Shown: in pieces, positions 48,519 through 56,800 of the stretch | Position numbering within the stretch: position 1 is the stretch's first letter | Layout: every line of letters begins with the position of its first letter | DNA from: Chloroflexota bacterium | GTDB lineage: Bacteria > Chloroflexota > Dormibacteria > Dormibacterales > Dormibacteraceae | NCBI GenBank assembly: GCA_005880945.1 | Contig: VBIU01000083.1 | Coordinates: 1 to 59,871, forward strand | Reading direction: 5' to 3' | DNA: 59,871 nucleotides | Notes under the pieces: generated by a model | Database searches by the model: none | What the model saw: the letters and a program-made list of their open reading frames with translations, nothing else | Told to the model about the DNA's origin: nothing | Program-made: the position numbers and the translations under genes

Positions 48519-50638
48519 GCTGACCCCGTCATCGCCGCCGGAACTTCGCGCTCTTCCGGGACCGCGGGCAGGTCTTCGGGGTATGGGTCAGCATCGCTCG
48601 GCCGTCGCAGACCCACCGAGTCCAGCAGGCCTGAGATCTCATCGCCCATGAGCTCGCCCTGCGCGATCAGGGCTTCCGCCGCGAGGTCGATGGCCTCCTT
48701 GTTCACGTACATGAGCCGCCAGTCGTCGATATATGCGGATCCCAAAAGCTGCGCCACCACGCGCCGGCCGCGCTTGTTGTTGAGGACCGCGCCCGCCCAG
48801 GTGCCCTGCTCATGAGCTCCTTGCGCAACCTCGGCCACGGAAATCAGCTGCTCGCCGATGTTGGCGGCCCTCACAGACATCCGGGGCTCGAGCTTGTCGG
48901 GGCCCATGCCGATGGTTCCGACCATCGCGCATGCCATCGCCGTGGCCATTCTCAAGTCCATATACACACCGCTCGTGCCCTCGCCATAGAAAACATGCTC
49001 ACAAGCGATCGAGCCGAGGTCATGGCGGAGCTCAGCGGTCATTTGCGATCGGAACTTCATCCATTCCTCTTCGGCCGGCATGTCTTTGTGGTAGCCGCCA
49101 ATCTCACCGATCGCGGTCGCGCGCCGCCGGATCGAGAGCCGTACATGCGAATGGTCGGTCTTGAAGAAATGCGACGCCACCGCATGCCCGAGCTCGTGCC
49201 GGGCGACGGCCACCTTGTCGCGCTCGGTGTATTCGACCGGAATCGCGAGGCCCGCCTCCACGTTGCCCATCGCCTCTCGGAGGTCCTTCCAGTTGAACGA
49301 ATCCCGTCCATCTTCGAATGCGTACAGCAACGCCAAGGACAGGACCTGCTCGATGTCAGCCGGTGAGTATTTGTCGGTAATGCGCGCGAACTCGTCTCGG
49401 CGGCTCGGCGTGTCGAGCGCGGGATCGTGGCGCTTCTTGTCGAAGTAGAGGGCTGCGATGTCTTTGCGATCTTCACGCGCAGGGAGGCGGAAGACGATCT
49501 GGCGGCCGAAGCGGCCGGGTCGAGTCACCGCCTCGTCGAGGACCGACGGCCGGTTGGTGGCGCCTATGAAAAGGATGTTGAAAGCGGGAGCCTTGAGCGC
49601 CGGGATGCGCAAAGAGATGCGCGTGCCGTTGAAGCCGACCAGGCGAGGAATGAAGAGCCCATCGAGAGTTATGTTCACAAGGCCGCGCAGCTGGCGCGCG
49701 ATGTAGCCCGGGTTGTCGATCCCGTCCATGAGGACGAGCAGCATGTTCAAGCCCATCATGCCGCCGCCGCCCATCATCCCGCCCATCATGCCGCCGCCCA
49801 TCATTCCGCCCATTCCGCCGCGCCTCTGCGCGAGGGCGTCGATCTCGTCGATGAAGATGATGCAGCCGCCCCACACCTTGGCCTTGCGGCGCGCCGCGCG
49901 GACCATGAGGTAGACGCTGATGGCGTCGATGCCCATGAACAGCATCGCGAACGATCCACCGTTCGCAACGTAGATGGGGACGTGCAGGGAGGACGCTATC
50001 GCTTTCGCCAGCATCGTCTTCCCGGTGCCAGGAGGGCCGACCATCAACACGCCGCGCTCGCGCTTGCCACCGGCCTTGACGTAGAGCCTTCCGTGCTCGA
50101 TGAGCCTGAGGATCCTTCGCATCTCGGTGACCGCGGCTTTCTGGCCGCGGACGTCGTCAATCTCGACCCCGAACCGGGCGTCGTCCGGGCTGATCATCGT
50201 CTTGCCGATGCGCGACAGGATGTAGAAAGGGCCGAGGAAGAGAACGGAGTTGGCCAGCAGCAAGAAGAAGAGATAGATCAGCTGCGTGAGCGCGGTCTGA
50301 AGGAACGTTGGCAGCGCCACGATGGCGTCCTCGGGCGTCAGGCTGAACAGGTAGTAGGCGGCGGTGAAGTACAGCGTGGGCACTGCGGCAAAGTAGAGAG
50401 CGCGCTTCCAGAAGATGGCGCGGTTGGTCTCCACCGTGCGCACGTTCACATCGGCTTCGGGGATCATGTGCTCGCGGACCATCAGCCACCGTCGGGCCAT
50501 GCTGAGGATGCCGCGGCATGCAAGCATCGCGATCACTGCGTACCCCAGCGACCACAGGATGTCGTACTGAAAGTAGATGTACGCGACAGCGAATGCGGAG
50601 CTGCCGACGAAGAGCGTGAAGATCCAGAAGATGATCAC
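48515..50638 (-). CDS. FtsH-like membrane AAA+ metalloprotease with Gly/Met-rich insertion
   Basis: 707 residues. N-terminal membrane helices occupy about residues 2-42 and 80-142. The AAA domain has GPPGTGKT (201-208), IFIDEIDALAQRRG (261-274) and TRPGRFGRQ with arginine fingers (372-380). The zinc protease motif is HELGH (481-485), where FtsH usually has HEAGH. Two features are odd: a run made only of Gly and Met at 275-296, directly after Walker B where FtsH has a short loop, and about 40 extra residues (310-352) before the sensor-1 segment ILFIGATNRP. It probably degrades membrane or envelope proteins. Operon overlaps (ATGA on both sides) link it to a DUF5317 protein and a lytic transglycosylase. 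Confidence 0.87.
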   Translation of the reverse strand: MIIFWIFTLFVGSSAFAVAYIYFQYDILWSLGYAVIAMLACRGILSMARRWLMVREHMIPEADVNVRTVETNRAIFWKRALYFAAVPTLYFTAAYYLFSLTPEDAIVALPTFLQTALTQLIYLFFLLLANSVLFLGPFYILSRIGKTMISPDDARFGVEIDDVRGQKAAVTEMRRILRLIEHGRLYVKAGGKRERGVLMVGPPGTGKTMLAKAIASSLHVPIYVANGGSFAMLFMGIDAISVYLMVRAARRKAKVWGGCIIFIDEIDALAQRRGGMGGMMGGGMMGGMMGGGGMMGLNMLLVLMDGIDNPGYIARQLRGLVNITLDGLFIPRLVGFNGTRISLRIPALKAPAFNILFIGATNRPSVLDEAVTRPGRFGRQIVFRLPAREDRKDIAALYFDKKRHDPALDTPSRRDEFARITDKYSPADIEQVLSLALLYAFEDGRDSFNWKDLREAMGNVEAGLAIPVEYTERDKVAVARHELGHAVASHFFKTDHSHVRLSIRRRATAIGEIGGYHKDMPAEEEWMKFRSQMTAELRHDLGSIACEHVFYGEGTSGVYMDLRMATAMACAMVGTIGMGPDKLEPRMSVRAANIGEQLISVAEVAQGAHEQGTWAGAVLNNKRGRRVVAQLLGSAYIDDWRLMYVNKEAIDLAAEALIAQGELMGDEISGLLDSVGLRRPSDADPYPEDLPAVPEEREVPAAMTGSA

Positions 50639-51201
50639 GGCGGGTCAATAACTATACGGGTGGGAGTTTCCCCGACCGCCGGTTTCGGCTCGGGGAGCCG
50701 CCTGGTAGCGAAGAACGCGACGGTGGCGATGCCCAGCGCGACCACGACGTCACCTGGACTGTAGGCGCCCCCGAGCTGGGCGGGCACCGCGATCCAGTCC
50801 GCGAGCCAGCTGAGATTGGTGGCCGGCCCCATGACGACGTACTGCCCGGAATGTCCACGCTCGACAAGGTCGCCGGCGAGCGCGGGTGCGACCGGCATGC
50901 GTGCGCCGTTGGCCAGGACCACGATCAGGTTGAGCGCCGCACCTGCGGCGACGATCCACACACCGCGCACGCGTTCGATGTGCCAGACCGTCCACGCCAC
51001 GAGCAGCGCGAGGGTTGCCGCATATAGGTACTGGATGCCTTCGATGCGGCTCAGCGAGCTCAGCGCTGTCGCCTCTTTGACGATCAGCGCAGCGATCACC
51101 AGCCAGGGCCACCGAAACGCGAGGTTGGCCGCGTTGCCGAGCTTGCCGCCGCTGGTGATGCCGGCCACCAGCCCGATCACCAGGGCAGCGAGGAGCAGCA
51201 T
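50635..51201 (-). CDS. DUF5317 family membrane protein
   Basis: 188 residues with about five hydrophobic segments: MLLLAALVIGLVAGITSGGK, RWPWLVIAALIVKEA, YLYAATLALLVAWTVWHI, GVWIVAAGAALNLIVVLANG and GDVVVALGIATVAFFATRRL. NLIVVLANGARMPV and the extracytoplasmic loop GHSGQYVVMGPATNLSWLAD are characteristic of DUF5317 proteins. Function is unknown. It is the third gene of the operon, 9 nt after the M20 peptidase stop and overlapping the FtsH-like start. Confidence 0.8.
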   Translation of the reverse strand: MLLLAALVIGLVAGITSGGKLGNAANLAFRWPWLVIAALIVKEATALSSLSRIEGIQYLYAATLALLVAWTVWHIERVRGVWIVAAGAALNLIVVLANGARMPVAPALAGDLVERGHSGQYVVMGPATNLSWLADWIAVPAQLGGAYSPGDVVVALGIATVAFFATRRLPEPKPAVGETPTRIVIDPP

Positions 51202-51210
51202 CTGAAGCGA

Positions 51211-52395
51211 TCAGTCGGAGGCGAGGCGGGACGCGGCGCCGGCCAGGACCTTGACTCCCACCTCGAGCGCGGATTCGTCGATCTTGAATCCCGGTGAATG
51301 ATGAGCGGGCGGCGGCCCACCCTCGGGCATCACGCCGAGCATGAAGTAGCAGCCGGGGATTCGCGTCAGGAACTCGGCGAAATCGTCGCTCACCGTGAGC
51401 GGCCGGCCGAGGATGCTGGCCTTGTCGCCGATGAGCGAGCGGGCCACGTCGAGCACCGTGCGTGTGACGTTGGGCTCGTTCATCAGCGGGACCGTTCCGT
51501 GAACGAGCTCGAGGGAGGACTTCACCTCGAACTCCGTGTCGACCTCCTGCAGCAGGTCGCGGAGCCGTCCAAGGGATTGCTCGCGCAGCGTGTCTGTGAA
51601 GGTGCGAAGGCTGCCTTTGACCGCGACGCCTCGGGGCACGATGTTCCAGGCTCCATCGCTGCTGATGTTGCCCACAGTCGTGTGGCACTGGACGCCCTCG
51701 TGCTCGAGACCTTCGACGATCGTGTGCAGGCGCTCGATGAGGAATGCCTGCGCTGAGAGCACGTTGCCGCGACGGCCCATCATCCCGCCGTGACCGCCGG
51801 GCCCCGAGAATGTGATCTCGAACGCATCCGAGCCCGCCCACATGAGACCGGGCCTCGTGATCACCGTTCCCGATTCGGTGAAGCTCGTCACATGAAGGCC
51901 GATGACCGAATCGGGGTGATGGTCGTCGAGCAATCCGCGCGCGATCATCGCTTTGGCGCCGCTGACGATCTCTTCGGCCGGCTGAAACACGAACATGTAG
52001 CGGCCGCTGACGTCCCAGATGCGATCGACAAGAGTTCGCGCGACGCCCACCATGATCCCCATGTGCGCGTCGTGCCCGCAAGCGTGCATGCGGCCGTCCT
52101 GTGTCGATGCGAATTTGACGCCGGACTCTTCGTGGATCGGCAACGCGTCGATGTCCGCGCGAAGCATCACGGTTTTGCCAGGGCGGCCGGTGTCGAGGAT
52201 CGCGACGACTCCGGTTTCGGTCGGGCAGGGCTTCAGCTCCAGGCCGAGCTCTCGCAATCGCTCGCCGAGATGCTGGCTGGTTGCGTGCTCGCTGAAGCTC
52301 ACCTCGGGGTGCCTGTGGAAATGACGCCTCAGCTCGATGACCTCTTCGATCACCGATCTCGTCGGGATTGGAGATGTTGGGGGATCGCCGCTCAT
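51211..52395 (-). CDS. M20 family metallopeptidase/amidohydrolase
   Basis: 394 residues, typical of M20D aminoacylase-like enzymes. RRHFHRHPEVSFSEHATSQH, VMLRADIDALPIHEESGVKF, GRMHACGHDAHMGIMVGVAR (zinc ligands) and FVFQPAEEIVSGAKAMIARG (catalytic Glu-Glu) are intact. The dimerisation domain begins GPGGHGGMMGRRGN. It removes an acyl or amino-acid group from a small amide, possibly a short peptide or peptidoglycan fragment. The start overlaps the response regulator stop (ATGA at 52392-52395), so the two are translationally coupled. Confidence 0.9.
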   Translation of the reverse strand: MSGDPPTSPIPTRSVIEEVIELRRHFHRHPEVSFSEHATSQHLGERLRELGLELKPCPTETGVVAILDTGRPGKTVMLRADIDALPIHEESGVKFASTQDGRMHACGHDAHMGIMVGVARTLVDRIWDVSGRYMFVFQPAEEIVSGAKAMIARGLLDDHHPDSVIGLHVTSFTESGTVITRPGLMWAGSDAFEITFSGPGGHGGMMGRRGNVLSAQAFLIERLHTIVEGLEHEGVQCHTTVGNISSDGAWNIVPRGVAVKGSLRTFTDTLREQSLGRLRDLLQEVDTEFEVKSSLELVHGTVPLMNEPNVTRTVLDVARSLIGDKASILGRPLTVSDDFAEFLTRIPGCYFMLGVMPEGGPPPAHHSPGFKIDESALEVGVKVLAGAASRLASD

Positions 52396-53168
52396 TGCAC
52401 TGCCACCAGACTGTATCCGCGCGCAGTGGCGCGGACGAACGTCGGACCGAGCCCGTCCTCGACCTCGTCGAGACGCCGCCTCAACGTCAGCAGCGCCGAG
52501 TGCACTGTGGAGTGGGCGGCGTCGCTCCTGAACAGCCCGGCCTCGATGAGATCGCGCGCCGTCGCCGGCTTCGAGCCTTGCGCGAGGTACAGCACGAGCG
52601 CCGTCTGCTGCGGTGTGAGACGGATCTCCGCCTCTCCGAGCCTGACCATCCGGCGCGTGGGGTCGAACTCCAGGCGGCCGAATCGATAGCTGCCCGGCCG
52701 CCCGGTGCCACGCTCGACAAGACGCGCCGCGAGATCGGAGTAGATGTGTGCCATGGGGACGTTGCCTTTGACGAAGTACGAGCTCGCCCCGAGCTCATAG
52801 GCCTTGCGTATGGCCGCCGAGTTCACCTGCGCCGCAGACAGCACGATGACTGGCAAACCGGGGTGATGCTGGCGAATCCACGTGAGTAGGTCGAAGCCCG
52901 CCTCCTCGCCCTCGTCGAGCACCAGGTCGAGAAGAACCGCGGCCACGCGCTCACGTTCAAGGAGCTCCATCGCCTCCGGCGCTGAGGACGACACCGCAGG
53001 CCGGTAACCCAGGTCGTGGAGGTCGATCTTCAACTGCTGCTGCATGGCCTCCTCGTCCTCGACCACCAGGACCGCCGAGCCGAGCACCTCGGCGGGCCGG
53101 TAAACCTCGAGCCCGGGCGGCAGCGGCGGAAGCCTCACCTCACGGTTTCGCGGATTCCCGTCCCTCAT
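52392..53168 (-). CDS. Response regulator with winged-helix output domain
   Basis: 258 residues. The receiver domain (about 28-150) has AVLVVEDEEAMQQQL (acidic pocket), VAAVLLDLVLDEGEEAGFDL (phospho-acceptor Asp in LLDLV), VIVLSAAQVNS and a Lys in SSYFVKGNVPM. The OmpR-type output domain (about 165-258) has YRFGRLEFDPTRRMVRLGEA, RLTPQQTALVLYLAQ and HSTVHSALLTLRRRLDEVED, ending TARGYSLV. It is the first gene of the five-gene envelope operon. ATG 53168 avoids the promoter region; the open frame upstream to 53300 is not receiver-like. Confidence 0.88.
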   Translation of the reverse strand: MRDGNPRNREVRLPPLPPGLEVYRPAEVLGSAVLVVEDEEAMQQQLKIDLHDLGYRPAVSSSAPEAMELLERERVAAVLLDLVLDEGEEAGFDLLTWIRQHHPGLPVIVLSAAQVNSAAIRKAYELGASSYFVKGNVPMAHIYSDLAARLVERGTGRPGSYRFGRLEFDPTRRMVRLGEAEIRLTPQQTALVLYLAQGSKPATARDLIEAGLFRSDAAHSTVHSALLTLRRRLDEVEDGLGPTFVRATARGYSLVAVQ

Positions 53169-53207
53169 AGCCTGACGCTGGGATTTTCCAAGGTTTCGCC
53201 CTAGATT

Positions 53208-53222
53208 ATTCTTAATAAGAAT
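53208..53222. promoter_or_regulatory. AT-rich inverted repeat between the response regulator and peptide genes
   Basis: ATTCTT-AAT-AAGAAT is a perfect inverted repeat in the AT-rich middle of the divergent gap. A minus-strand TAATCT (-10-like) abuts it on the regulator side and TTGACG (-35-like, 53222-53227) on the peptide side, though no good -10 follows at 17 nt. It is a natural operator candidate for the neighbouring winged-helix regulator. Confidence 0.45.
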
Positions 53223-53308
53223 TGACGAAACATGAACAACCACTCTTCCACGGGCCAGTGCATACTCGCATTCGGGTCGGGTCCAAGTTGGAAAAACCAA
53301 GGGGAGAG

Positions 53309-53428
53309 ATGGGGATGACGTGGCGAATCAAGGTTCTACGCGTGGTTTTCACGGTGGCGGTGGTGGGCGCTCTGGCGATGGCCTCCGGCGCGAACTACCT
53401 GGACTGCTTCTGGGACTACCTCTGGTAA
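53309..53428 (+). CDS. 39-residue predicted secreted micropeptide
   Basis: Tandem ATG codons at 53309 and 53315 follow GGGGAGAG; the second has ideal spacing of about 8 nt. The product has a basic start (residues 5-11: W-R-I-K-V-L-R), a hydrophobic core (12-24) and a small-residue cleavage region AMASGA, leaving a tail NYLDCFWDYLW of 11 residues rich in aromatic and acidic groups with one Cys. This is the plan of an exported signal peptide plus a tiny mature peptide, or of a single-pass membrane micropeptide. No homologue is known to me. It diverges from the envelope operon and lies beside three more two-component genes. Confidence 0.6.
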   Translation: MGMTWRIKVLRVVFTVAVVGALAMASGANYLDCFWDYLW

Positions 53429-53435
53429 GCAACCC

Positions 53436-53867
53436 TTAGTCACCACCCCGGCGCTCGCGGGAGCGCCGGATCGCCGGCGGAAGGAGAGCGTACAGATCGG
53501 CCCTGTCGACCGCCTTGCTCATATAGCCGACGACGTCAGGATCGTCGGTTCCCGAGGGAAAGACGGGATATGCGGTGTAGAAGATCACAGGCACCTTCTG
53601 CCCTCGCGCTCGCAGCTCGTTCAAAAGGCCCCAACCGTCCATCGGCTCGGGAAGCATCAGGTCGATGATCGCGACCTCCGGGTTCTCCGAGCTCGCCCGC
53701 TCGAGCGCCTGGTCCGCGTCCTCCGCCATCGCGACCTTGTATCCGAGCATGCGGAGATCGGTTTCCAGGATCACCCGCCAAGCCCGCTCGTCGTCGACCA
53801 CAAGGATCGTGGAGCCGCGCAGGTCATCCGGTATCGGCGCAATCGGCTTAGGCGGAGTGAACGGCAA
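53436..53867 (-). CDS. Single-domain response regulator (receiver only)
   Basis: 143 residues from a TTG. STILVVDDERAWRVILETDL is the acidic pocket, VAIIDLMLPEPMDGWGLL holds the phospho-acceptor Asp, then VIFYTAYPVFPSG and the Lys in YMSKAVDRADLY. No output domain follows, so it may relay phosphate or signal by protein contact. The start is uncertain: TTG 53867 lies 14 nt after a TATACT element, while the frame stays open to 53942, across the kinase start. It overlaps no other gene when read from 53867 and ends 7 nt from the micropeptide stop. Confidence 0.82.
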   Translation of the reverse strand: MPFTPPKPIAPIPDDLRGSTILVVDDERAWRVILETDLRMLGYKVAMAEDADQALERASSENPEVAIIDLMLPEPMDGWGLLNELRARGQKVPVIFYTAYPVFPSGTDDPDVVGYMSKAVDRADLYALLPPAIRRSRERRGGD

Positions 53868-53881
53868 GGGGTACGTGGCGC

Positions 53882-53889
53882 AGTATATC
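53882..53889. promoter_or_regulatory. Overlapping divergent -10 elements between receiver and GAF kinase genes
   Basis: The sequence AGTATATC reads TATATC on the plus strand (53884-53889, 7 nt before the kinase ATG 53897) and TATACT on the minus strand (53887-53882, 14 nt before the receiver TTG). One symmetric core could thus fire in both directions and tie expression of the kinase to its probable receiver partner. Confidence 0.45.
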
Positions 53890-53896
53890 GGTGACC

Positions 53897-56800
53897 ATGT
53901 CCAGCCCAGCCCACAGGCGGTCGTCTCGTCGCACCCCGGCAAGGCCGGCCAGACCGCCTGAGGCGAGAAAGCGCCCGACGCTGCGGGTGGCGAAACTCCG
54001 TCCGCAGAAGGCCTTTCCGCTCTCCACCCCCGCTGCCCTTGTACACGAGCTCGGGAGCTGCGTCACCGAGGCGGACATCGTCCAGGTCCTTTATCGCGGG
54101 CTCGAGCCGCTGTTCGGCTACGACGCGGTGGTGCTCCAGGGCCTGGAGCGCGAGGGGTGGTACCACTCGCTGGCCATCGACTCAGGCGTGCTTCAGGACC
54201 TTCGCCGCAGGCCCCTCGTCGACTCGACCTTCGCCCCGCTGTATGCCAATCCGCACACGACCCTGATCCCTGTCAAGCCGGTGCCGAGCCGCGAGGCGCA
54301 GGCGAGAGGGCCAGGCGCGGGACGTTCCCCTCGGCTCGTCATCTGGGTGCCGGTCGAACACCAGGGCGAGGTGATCGGGAGCGTCATCTATCAGCTGTAT
54401 CGAAACCGTCGAATACCTGCGACCGAGACCGCCTTCCTCGAGGAGGTGCACCGGCGCCTTGGCGTCCTGATCGCCAACGCCTCGCTCAACGAGCTGACGC
54501 GCAACCAGGCCCGGCGCCTGGAGGCTTTGAACAGCATCGCGCGGGCGATGGCTTCGACCCTCGATGAGGCGAGCGTTCTCACCGCGCTGCGCGCCACGCT
54601 CAGCGAGCTCTTGCCTGTCGACTCCCTGGACATGGTGTCGCTGGCTCAAGACAAGCAGGACAGGGGCCGTCTGCTGCACCTCGAGGCGGATTCCGCCCCG
54701 ACGTCGAAATGGATCTCGATGCGAACCGCGGAGGCTGCCCCGGCGCGCGCAGTGCTGCGCACACCCAAGCCGCTGCTTCTCCACGAGCCGTCGTCGTCGC
54801 TCTGGGTCCCGATCAAGGAAGGGGGCGTTGCCCGGGGCGCGCTGGGGATCAGATGCTCGCGCCCCTACGCGTATGAAGCCTCGACAGCCGCCTTCCTCGA
54901 GCTGGTGGCCGACGAGGTCACCCTAGCGCTGCGCAACGCGCGAAGCTATGAGGCGATCGAGGATCAGAGGCGTCAGCTCGAGGTCGTCAACTCGATCGGC
55001 CGCCGGCTCGCGTCCAGCCTGGACAAGTGGTCGATCATGAGGACTCTCCGCGAGGAGCTGGCCGCCTTCCTCGATTTCGACGGTTTCATCCTCGCGACCA
55101 TCACCCAGTCGGCCGAAGGTCCAGTCGCCGAGGGTTACCAGTACGTCTCGGGCGTCGAGGAGGTCGTGCCGCCCGTGGCGCTGACCGTCACTGGTCCGTC
55201 GCGCGAGGCATACGAGACGGGCCGGCCGGTGCTCGTCCGCCACTCACCGTGGGCGCGAAGCTTCGAGCGCAAGGGCCTCGAGCGTGAACGTTGGAACGTC
55301 GGCCGAGGAGCCGCGGTGTTCGTATCGGGCGCCCCTGGCAAGCACCGCGACGTGTCCCGCTCGTTCGTATGGGTGCCGGTCCTCAGCGGAGATCGGATCA
55401 CCGCCATGCTCTCGCTGCAGTCTTACCACGACAGCGCCTTCGACGATTGGCACGTCAGGCTGCTCCAGGACGTGGCGGCCAATGTGAGCCTGGCGCTCGC
55501 CAACGCCGACCATTTCGCCCAGGCGCAATCCGAGCGCGCCCGGCTCGAGGCCCTTCACCTCCTGGAGATGGGCGTCGCGGGCGCCTCGGATGAGAGCCAG
55601 ATCGCCGAAGCCGTGTTTGCCGCGGTCAGCGATTACACAGACGCCTCGCACATGGTCCTTGCCTACCTGGATGCGGCCGGCCACGTCGTCGGCTTCAACG
55701 GGGACCGCGGCGGGCCGGCGGTTCCGTTCGGTCCGACGCCGATCGAGGAGGCCCCCTTCTTCCGCCGGCTCGCCGATGACGGAGCGGCCGCTGCCGAGCC
55801 GATGTCGGCCGCCGAGGCTGCCACGGCGATCCCTGTCAACGGCGATGGCGCGACGGGGCCAAGCCATGTCCTCTGGGTGCCGGTGGTCCAGGGCGAGCGC
55901 GTGGTGGCAGGTATCTCCGCCCAGCGCGACGACGGCGTGCGGTTCCCGCCGTCCCACCTGAAGTTGCTCGAGGCTGCGGCGCCGGTGGTGGGGATTGCGC
56001 TGCGGACCATGCGGCTGCACCAGCTGAACGAGCTCGCACTCGCCCAGTCGGTGCGCATCCAGGAGCTTGCGGCGCTGGCCGGCCACGAGCTGATGAGCGT
56101 GGTCGCAAACATCGCCGACCAGGCTCTGACGATGCTCGAATCCGCCGGGGTCGTGTGTTGGGCGTTCGACACCGAGGGTCGGATCAGCGCCACGCGTGGA
56201 AGCGGCGATCCAGGCGCCGAAGGAGTCCTCTCCTGGGCCGGCCTGAACTCTGAGGACAGCTGGCGGGACGCCCCGACCGGTCTTCTCACTGGGGTCTCTC
56301 GAGGACAGGCGTGGAGCTTGATCCCGCTCTGGTACGGCGACCGCCTCGTCGGCGCCATCGGCTCGGTCCATGCTTCCACCCACCTGGCGGAGCCGGGCTC
56401 GGCCGCTCTCGACTTCGCACGCCATGCCGCCGTCGCCATCGAGAACTCCCGCCTGGTGGCGGAGACGAGGGGCCGCATCCGGACCCTGGAGGCGGTGGCG
56501 GCGTTCACAGAGCTGACGCCGACCGAGCCGGAACGGGCGCGCTCCGAGATGGCCCGCCTCGTGGGACGGGCGCTCGCCGGCTCGCAGGGTGAGCTCTGGT
56601 TGCTCGAGGACGGCCATCTGGTGCGTCGGGGAACCGATGCAGCAACGGTGCCGCGGGTGCCGGTCGCCGACAGCACCGGCCTGCTCAAGGCGCTGATCTC
56701 GGCGACCGGAGGCCGGCGATTGCGCGCGTTGCTCGACCTGCTCGGCGCATCCCCGGACGCCTTCGCGATACCCATCCAGGTGGAAGGCCGGCTCGCCGGC

